Shown here piece after piece: positions 28,684 to 33,106 of a stretch of DNA of 33,106 nt; positions within the stretch are counted from its first letter, which is position 1, and each line of letters opens with the position of its first letter. The DNA is from an uncultured archaeon (GTDB taxonomy: Archaea > Halobacteriota > Methanosarcinia > Methanosarcinales > Methanoperedenaceae). The stretch lies in the NCBI GenBank assembly GCA_902386205.1, contig CABMIH010000002.1, forward strand, positions 1 to 33,106. Direction: 5' to 3'. The notes under the pieces are model-generated. The model did no database searches. It saw only the letters and a list, made by a program, of their open reading frames with translations, and was not told the origin of the DNA. The translations under genes and the position numbers were made by a program.

Positions 28684-30273
28684 TCACTCATCCAGTATTG
28701 CTTCAGCCTCTTCGCGATACGCGTTCATAATGTAGGGTATTCCTGAGATCTCTGAAGCTTCCTCTGTCAGTGCCATGACATCCCGGCGATTGATCGCTGA
28801 AATCCTGAACCTGCGAGAACCCGCCATCAACTGCTGCAGGCCAGTCCTGAATTTCTGGGCGTATGTATAGACACCAAGAGCTCCGAGGGGGAGATTTTTA
28901 ATGTCGTCCCCAAGGCGGTGGGCGAGTTCCTCATAACATACGAAAATCTCCTCGACTTTCGTACCATACTCAGAAACGGTCTTCGGGAGGTCATTCTCCT
29001 TTATCCATTTGCCGATGTTCTTACCCACAAAGCCCGGTATCATGAGAGCGCGTCCCATGCATACCGCTTTCACATAGGGGGAACCCATCGCGAGCGCCTT
29101 ATAAACGCCGTCCTCGCTTGAGAAACCCCCTGCCATGGCAAGGTCCGGTATTCTCATGCCCTTTCCGCTCAGCTTCTCTGCAAATTCATAGACCAGTGAC
29201 TGGAGATAGAATGTTGGTATTCCCCATTCTTCCATCATGGGCCAGGGGCTCATGCCAGTTCCTCCCGGCGCGCCGTCAAATGTCAGGAGGTCGATCTTTG
29301 CCTCTGAGCAATATTTCAACGCCATTGCAACTTCAACCATCGAATAAGCGCCTGTCTTCAATGTAACGCGCTTGAACCCGAGATCGCGCAGGCGGTCAAC
29401 TTCATCAAAGAAACCTTCTTTTGTGACAAAGCCGAGTCTTGAATGCCGCTCGAACTCCTTTATCGCGGTATCTTTGTAAGCAGCCTTTATTGCAGAATCC
29501 TCGGGGTCGGGAGTGACAATATATCCTCTTTTCTTGAGTTCGGCAGCGCGCTCTATGCTGTTAACTTTTATCTCGCCGCCTATACATTTGGCTCCCTGCC
29601 CCCATTTTAGCTCAATTGTATCCAGATCGTGCTTTGAGGATACATATTCGGCCACACCGAGCCTTGTATCTTCCACGTTCATCTGGACAAGTATCTCACC
29701 ATAGTCTTCCTGGTACTTTTTATATGTCTCTATCCTGCGGTCCATTTCAGGAGACTTCTTTATCTTGCGGTTGCTGTCAAGCACAAGTCCCGGATCTATG
29801 CCGCACACGTTCTCACCACATACGAGCGTTATCCCTGAGATCGCAGCGCCGGCGGCAAAGTGCTCCCAGTTCTTCCGCGCGACTTCTGTCGAGCCGAGGG
29901 CGCCTGTGAAAATAGGCACTTTCATCCTGACTTTTCTATCCCAGCCGTATTCCGTCTTTGTGTCCACCTTGGGAAATGTCGCTGTGTCGGGATTTGGCTC
30001 TTCCCCATCAGGAAGCCCCCATGCTCCGACCGCATAACCCTGGATATTCAGGTGCGAATAATCCACAGGGTAGTTCTTGTCCGCTCCGGCAGTGATATTC
30101 CCGAAAGGCCCGGGGTAAATTACTTCGCGTCCCCTGAATGAGGATTTGAAGATCTCACAGTTCCCACGGCATCCGTCCAGACATCGGGTGCATATCCCGG
30201 ACATCGGGGATACACTTTTTGAGCGATTATATGTTTGCGTCGCTTCGTTCGCATTTGGTTGTCTAAGATTCAT
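28684..30273 (-). CDS. FMN-binding glutamate synthase family oxidoreductase
   Basis: A 529-residue protein of the glutamate synthase central/FMN-domain family (COG0069). The N-terminus has a four-cysteine motif CTRCLDGCRGNC (28-39), likely an iron-sulfur site; the barrel shows GAAISGITLVCGENVCGID, ELKWGQGAKCIGGE, LLTFDGAPGGTGMSPWP and DLAMAGGFSSEDGVYKALAM, the last two binding FMN. The glutamine amidotransferase and GXGXG domains of full glutamate synthase are absent, so glutamine use cannot be assumed. ATG 30273 has a strong SD (TTGGAGGAAAA). It is divergent from the NuoE-NuoF module, an association that might mean a shared electron donor. Confidence 0.85.
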   Translation of the reverse strand: MNLRQPNANEATQTYNRSKSVSPMSGICTRCLDGCRGNCEIFKSSFRGREVIYPGPFGNITAGADKNYPVDYSHLNIQGYAVGAWGLPDGEEPNPDTATFPKVDTKTEYGWDRKVRMKVPIFTGALGSTEVARKNWEHFAAGAAISGITLVCGENVCGIDPGLVLDSNRKIKKSPEMDRRIETYKKYQEDYGEILVQMNVEDTRLGVAEYVSSKHDLDTIELKWGQGAKCIGGEIKVNSIERAAELKKRGYIVTPDPEDSAIKAAYKDTAIKEFERHSRLGFVTKEGFFDEVDRLRDLGFKRVTLKTGAYSMVEVAMALKYCSEAKIDLLTFDGAPGGTGMSPWPMMEEWGIPTFYLQSLVYEFAEKLSGKGMRIPDLAMAGGFSSEDGVYKALAMGSPYVKAVCMGRALMIPGFVGKNIGKWIKENDLPKTVSEYGTKVEEIFVCYEELAHRLGDDIKNLPLGALGVYTYAQKFRTGLQQLMAGSRRFRISAINRRDVMALTEEASEISGIPYIMNAYREEAEAILDE

Positions 30274-30357
30274 TTTTCCTCCAAGTTGGGTTTGAAGAAG
30301 TTACCTTAACTGCTCTTCTTCTGCATTGTAAACAGATTGTAGCGTAATCTCACGCTC

Positions 30358-30419
30358 GGAAGCGGAAGGGAGTTTCCTCTATATAAATATTACGCCAAGG
30401 AAGCGGAAGGCGGTTTCCT
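30358..30419. repeat. Two copies of GGAAGCGGAAGG..GTTTCCT with flanking TATA boxes
   Basis: Copy 1 (30358-30378) GGAAGCGGAAGGGAGTTTCC and copy 2 (30399-30419) GGAAGCGGAAGGCGGTTTCC, 41 bases apart, i.e. about four helical turns. Each has GGAA at one end and TTTCC at the other (an inverted pair), is preceded by ACGC and is followed by an AT box (TATATAAATAT at 30380, TATATATA at 30423). Probably a tandem promoter/operator duplication. Confidence 0.6.
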
Positions 30420-30479
30420 TTGTATATATATTCTATTTATTTGATTAAACTATCTGTATTTATATACTATCTGGTAGGT

Positions 30480-30578
30480 GAGGGGTGAGCGCATATAGGA
30501 TAATGATGGCTATCGGCAGTGATTAGCTGCAAAGCAGGCAAGGCGCCAGGTAGCGCGATTATCGGACAATCACCGGGA
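30480..30578 (+). ncRNA. Possible structured 5' leader of nuoE mRNA
   Basis: Several nested complementary segments: GGTGA near 30480 with TCACC near 30570; GATAAT (30500 region) with ATTATC (about 30558); GCTA/TAGC and a tight hairpin CTGC-AAA-GCAG in the middle, then GGTAGCGCGATTATC. This is denser pairing than expected in an AT-rich spacer. I cannot assign a known riboswitch class; some words recall the c-di-GMP (GEMM) motif but the spacing does not fit. Confidence 0.25.
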
Positions 30579-30587
30579 GGAACTAAT

Positions 30588-30620
30588 ATGGAACAGGAGG
30601 AATCATATGACGATCGATGA
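30588..30620 (+). CDS. Possible 10-codon upstream ORF overlapping nuoE
   Basis: ATG 30588, preceded by a strong SD (GGGAGGAACTAAT), encodes MEQEESYDDR and stops at 30620, 14 bases inside nuoE in another frame. The nuoE SD (GGAGGAA) lies within it. It could tune nuoE translation or be accidental. Confidence 0.3.
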   Translation: MEQEESYDDR

Positions 30621-31062
30621 ATCCAGACTGGATTCAATAATTGACGAATACAATGCTGAACAGGGTTCGCTGATATCTATTTTGCAGGACGTACAGGCAG
30701 AATACAAGTACCTGCCAAGAGAAGCGCTGGAATATGTTGCAGGACGGCTGGATATCCCGCGTGTCCAGGTATTCGGCGTAGCGACCTTTTTCAAAGCCTT
30801 CAGCCTAAAACCCAAGGGCAGGCGCCAGATACATGTGTGCATGGGTACGGCCTGCCACGTCAGGGGTTCAAAAAAGGTACTGGAAGAATTTGAACGCAAG
30901 CTGGGAATTGAAGCAGGCAGCACAACAAAGGACGGAGAATACACGCTTGAGACGGTCAACTGCGTGGGTGCATGCGCTTTAGGCCCTGTGGTCATGAATA
31001 ATGAAAAATACCACGGCCAGATGACGCCGATAAAGGTTGAGGACCTCCTGAAAAAAGTCTGA
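30607..31062 (+). CDS. nuoE: NuoE/HoxE-like [2Fe-2S] subunit
   Basis: Thioredoxin-fold [2Fe-2S] subunit of an NADH-oxidising module (24-kDa subunit family), 151 residues. Helical N-terminus with YKYLPREALEYVAGRLDIP and GVATFFKAF, then the cluster ligands C78 and C83 (CMGTAC), C119 and C123 (CVGAC). It begins at ATG 30607 with GGAGG five bases upstream. It precedes the NuoF-like gene by 11 bases. Such subunits occur in complex I, NAD-linked hydrogenases and NAD-dependent or bifurcating formate dehydrogenases; the parent enzyme depends on the truncated third gene. Confidence 0.92.
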   Translation: MTIDESRLDSIIDEYNAEQGSLISILQDVQAEYKYLPREALEYVAGRLDIPRVQVFGVATFFKAFSLKPKGRRQIHVCMGTACHVRGSKKVLEEFERKLGIEAGSTTKDGEYTLETVNCVGACALGPVVMNNEKYHGQMTPIKVEDLLKKV

Positions 31063-31073
31063 AGGTGAATTAA

Positions 31074-32921
31074 TTGAAATTAAAATCAGGAAAGGAATTG
31101 GAAGCTTTTCGGAAAAAAATACTGGCAAAAAAAAACCCGGATAAACCCTGCATTACGGTTTGCGGCGGCCCGGGATGCCTTGCCAGGCAATGCCTGGAAG
31201 TCCGGGATGCATTTGTGAACGAGATATCGTCCAGAGGTCTGGCAGATAAAGTTGATATCAGAACCACAGGCTGTCATGGATACTGTGAAATGGGGCCGAT
31301 CGCCCTTGTATTTCCTGAAGGGATTTTCTATCAGAAACTGAATGTTAAAGACGTTGGGGAAATCGTCGAAGAAACTATAGTCAATAACAGGATAGTAAAG
31401 AGGCTTCTTTATTCAGATGAAACCGGCCGGCAGGTCAAAATTGAAAAGGAGATCCCGTTCTATAAAAAGCAAATGCGGCTCTTATTGAGCAGCAACAGCA
31501 AAATCGATCCCCATATATTTGAAGACTATCTCGCGATAGGCGGATACACTGCATTGGCAAAAGTACTGACAGGAATGAAACCCACGGAAGTCCTGGAAGA
31601 AGTCAAAAAATCAGGTCTGCGGGGCAGGGGAGGCGGCGGTTTCCCAACTGGAAGAAAATGGGAATCCACCCGCGATGCCAAGGGAGATATCAAGTATGTC
31701 ATATGCAATGCGGATGAAGGCGATCCCGGCGCTTTCATGGACAGGAGCATTCTTGAAGGGAATCCTCACAGCGTCCTTGAGGGAATGATCATCGGGGCCT
31801 ATGCTATGGGTTCCAATGAAGGGTATGTCTATGTAAGGAACGAATATCCGCTCGCGCTCAAGAATGTAACCATTGCCATTAAGCAGGCAAGGGAGGCGGG
31901 CCTTCTTGGGGAAAATATCCTGGGTTCAGGATTCGGATTTGATGTGAAGGTCAACAGGGGCGGCGGAGCATTCGTATGTGGCGAATCGACGGCGCTCATG
32001 GCCTCGCTTGAAGGAAAGCCCGGTGAACCAAGGGCAAAATACATCCATACTTCCGAAAAAGGATTGTGGGATAGGCCGTCCAACCTGAACAATGTTGAGA
32101 CATGGGCCAATGTTCCTTTAATAATAAACAACGGCCAGGGATGGTTCGCTGGCATAGGCACCGAATCCAGCAAGGGGACTAAAGTATTCAGCCTCGTTGG
32201 TAAGATCAAAAATACCGGGCTTGTTGAAGTGCCAATGGGAATGACCCTCAGGGAGATTATCTTTGATATCGGGGGCGGTATCCCCGACGGAAAGGCTTTC
32301 AAGGCCGTCCAGACCGGAGGCCCCAGCGGAGGCTGCATACCTGAAAGCCTGATAGACATGCCTGTTGATTACGAACAGCTGACAAATGCAGGTTCCATGA
32401 TGGGGTCGGGAGGGATGATAGTGATGGATGAGGATACGTGCATGGTTGACCTTGCAAGATATTTCACAAATTTCCTTCAGGGAGAATCCTGCGGCAAATG
32501 TACGCCCTGCAGGGAGGGGCTCTTGAGGATGGGCGAGATACTCACAGGCATAACTGAAGGGAGAGGCAGGATGGAAGACCTTTCCCTTATCGAAGACCTT
32601 TCGGGAGTGCTGAAGGACGCATCCCTTTGCGGCCTTGGAACAACGGCTGCAAATCCGGTGATCTCCACGATGAAATATTTCAGGGATGAGTATGTGGCCC
32701 ATATAAGGGACCGCAAATGCCCGGCAGGTGTGTGCAGGGAACTTATCACATACGGCATCGATGCGGGAAGCTGCACAGGATGCGGCCAGTGTTTGAAGAA
32801 CTGCCCCTCAGGCGCCATCGAAGGCGAAAAGAAAAAGCCACATGTGCTTGATACGGCAAAATGCATCAAATGCGGCATCTGCTACGATGTATGTAAATTC
32901 GATGCAGTGAGGAAGGAGTGA
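31074..32921 (+). CDS. nuoF: NuoF/HoxF-like NAD(P)H-binding flavoprotein with extra iron-sulfur domains
   Basis: 615-residue FMN and NAD(P)H-binding subunit. Domain order: N-terminal thioredoxin-like [2Fe-2S] domain (about 22-105; C30, C35, C67, C71); NuoF core with the glycine-rich GLRGRGGGGFPTGRKWE (181-197) and GDPGAFMDRSILEGNPHSV; SLBB-like region; [4Fe-4S] N3 site ESCGKCTPCREG (C473, C476, C479) with C519; and a C-terminal double [4Fe-4S] ferredoxin (C567-C577, C597-C607). This layout matches the beta subunits of soluble and electron-bifurcating hydrogenases or formate dehydrogenases rather than plain complex I NuoF. The start is TTG 31074 with AAGGTGA upstream. Followed after 5 bases by the third subunit. 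Confidence 0.93.
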   Translation: MKLKSGKELEAFRKKILAKKNPDKPCITVCGGPGCLARQCLEVRDAFVNEISSRGLADKVDIRTTGCHGYCEMGPIALVFPEGIFYQKLNVKDVGEIVEETIVNNRIVKRLLYSDETGRQVKIEKEIPFYKKQMRLLLSSNSKIDPHIFEDYLAIGGYTALAKVLTGMKPTEVLEEVKKSGLRGRGGGGFPTGRKWESTRDAKGDIKYVICNADEGDPGAFMDRSILEGNPHSVLEGMIIGAYAMGSNEGYVYVRNEYPLALKNVTIAIKQAREAGLLGENILGSGFGFDVKVNRGGGAFVCGESTALMASLEGKPGEPRAKYIHTSEKGLWDRPSNLNNVETWANVPLIINNGQGWFAGIGTESSKGTKVFSLVGKIKNTGLVEVPMGMTLREIIFDIGGGIPDGKAFKAVQTGGPSGGCIPESLIDMPVDYEQLTNAGSMMGSGGMIVMDEDTCMVDLARYFTNFLQGESCGKCTPCREGLLRMGEILTGITEGRGRMEDLSLIEDLSGVLKDASLCGLGTTAANPVISTMKYFRDEYVAHIRDRKCPAGVCRELITYGIDAGSCTGCGQCLKNCPSGAIEGEKKKPHVLDTAKCIKCGICYDVCKFDAVRKE

Positions 32922-32926
32922 TTGAA

Positions 32927-33106
32927 ATGTCGAGGAACATTACAAGACAAAGAGGCGAGATGGTCACGTTCATGCTCAACGGCGCACAGGTGCAGGCTGA
33001 CCCGAACTGGAGCCTGCTTGAAGCCGCAAAATTCTACGGTCTGTTCATACCCACACTTTGCCATGACGAAGGGTTGGCGCCATACGGTGTGTGCAGGCTC
33101 TGCGTA
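32927..33106 (+). CDS. Start of a [2Fe-2S] FdhA/NuoG/HoxU-type subunit (cut by window edge)
   Basis: Open from ATG 32927 to the last base: 60 residues, beginning MSRNITRQRGEMVTFMLNGA. It is the first part of a plant-type ferredoxin domain: LLEAAKFYGLFIPTLCHDEG followed by APYGVCRLC, giving the ligand spacing C-x10-C-x2-C usual in NuoG, HoxU, HydC-type and formate dehydrogenase alpha subunits. The lead GAQVQADPNWSLLEAA is the usual entry. Whether a molybdopterin formate dehydrogenase or an iron hydrogenase domain follows lies outside the window. It follows nuoF by 5 bases. Confidence 0.88.
   Translation, partial: MSRNITRQRGEMVTFMLNGAQVQADPNWSLLEAAKFYGLFIPTLCHDEGLAPYGVCRLCV

Larger units (their letters stand above)
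30274..30606. promoter_or_regulatory. Divergent regulatory region with duplicated element and long nuoE leader
   Basis: 333 bases without a gene. It contains a duplicated element (30358-30378, 30399-30419), a third TATA box TTTATATAC (30459-30467, plus) that fits nuoE, and then a leader of about 115 bases with several inverted repeats and a short uORF. For the minus-strand gene, TTTATATAG (30380-30388) is a suitable TATA box with a leader of about 80 bases. Confidence 0.5.

Noticed and set aside
30480-30578. Assignment of the nuoE leader to the c-di-GMP-I (GEMM) riboswitch
   Set aside because: GCAAAGC and GGTAGCG words are present, but the interval between them (about 14 bases) is too short for the P2 hairpin and no GAAA-capped stem is seen.

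Overview
The window is most consistent with a chromosomal segment of a methane-metabolising archaeon related to ANME-2d / Candidatus Methanoperedens (Methanosarcinales). Methyl-coenzyme M reductase genes (mcrB, mcrD, mcrG and the start of mcrA) lie beside a cytochrome c assembly protein. Archaeal information-processing genes (PAN, a three-OB-fold RPA, UPF0200/UPF0201) and archaeal-type riboflavin genes accompany a bacterial-type DNA gyrase. Promoters, where visible, are TATA boxes, several of them about 25-30 bases before a start codon. The genus assignment is an inference from gene content, not from a database search.

Layout. 1-3376 (minus): mcrB-mcrD-mcrG-mcrA, with no mcrC between D and G; mcrA runs off the left edge. 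3670-7384 (minus): a DUF2098 protein, cupin-type glucose-6-phosphate isomerase, then a tightly overlapping run UPF0200 - UPF0201 - CcmF-like heme-handling protein - small membrane protein. 7463-9306: PAN, then a small helix-turn-helix protein divergent from a hypothetical gene across a palindrome. 9303-11521 (minus): a zinc-ribbon/cupredoxin-like membrane protein and two exported proteins of unknown function. 11522-12039: gene-poor sequence ending in a transposase fragment that runs into the 3' end of gyrA. 12017-20670 (minus): gyrB (with two inteins) - hypothetical - MNT nucleotidyltransferase - palindromic repeat - gyrA. 20961-23704 (plus): a U32-family protein and a DNPH1-like hydrolase, then decayed sequence. 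24045-27224: a PAS-PAS-winged-helix regulator divergent from an OGG1-type glycosylase, then RPA. 27225-28561 (minus): ribB and an HTH-riboflavin kinase. 28684-33106: an FMN-binding glutamate-synthase-like oxidoreductase divergent from a NuoE-NuoF-(FdhA/NuoG/HoxU) module cut by the right edge.

The most remarkable locus is gyrB: 1635 codons, of which 1001 belong to two unrelated inteins that both break the catalytic Toprim domain, one at EGDSAGG/SAKQGRD and the other at KIIIM/TDADVDG. Intein 1 carries an HNH-type nuclease and resembles, as I remember it, the cyanobacterial Synechocystis GyrB intein. Intein 2 carries a LAGLIDADG nuclease plus an embedded Xre-like helix-turn-helix. The gyrB-gyrA pair is further disturbed by an inserted MNT/hypothetical cassette, a palindromic repeat and an IS remnant that supplies the end of gyrA.

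Other points of interest are possible autoregulatory direct repeats in front of the HTH-riboflavin kinase, a duplicated element with TATA boxes between the glutamate-synthase-like gene and nuoE, a possibly structured nuoE leader with a short overlapping uORF, and decayed gene fragments in three intergenic regions. I saw no tRNA, rRNA or CRISPR array.
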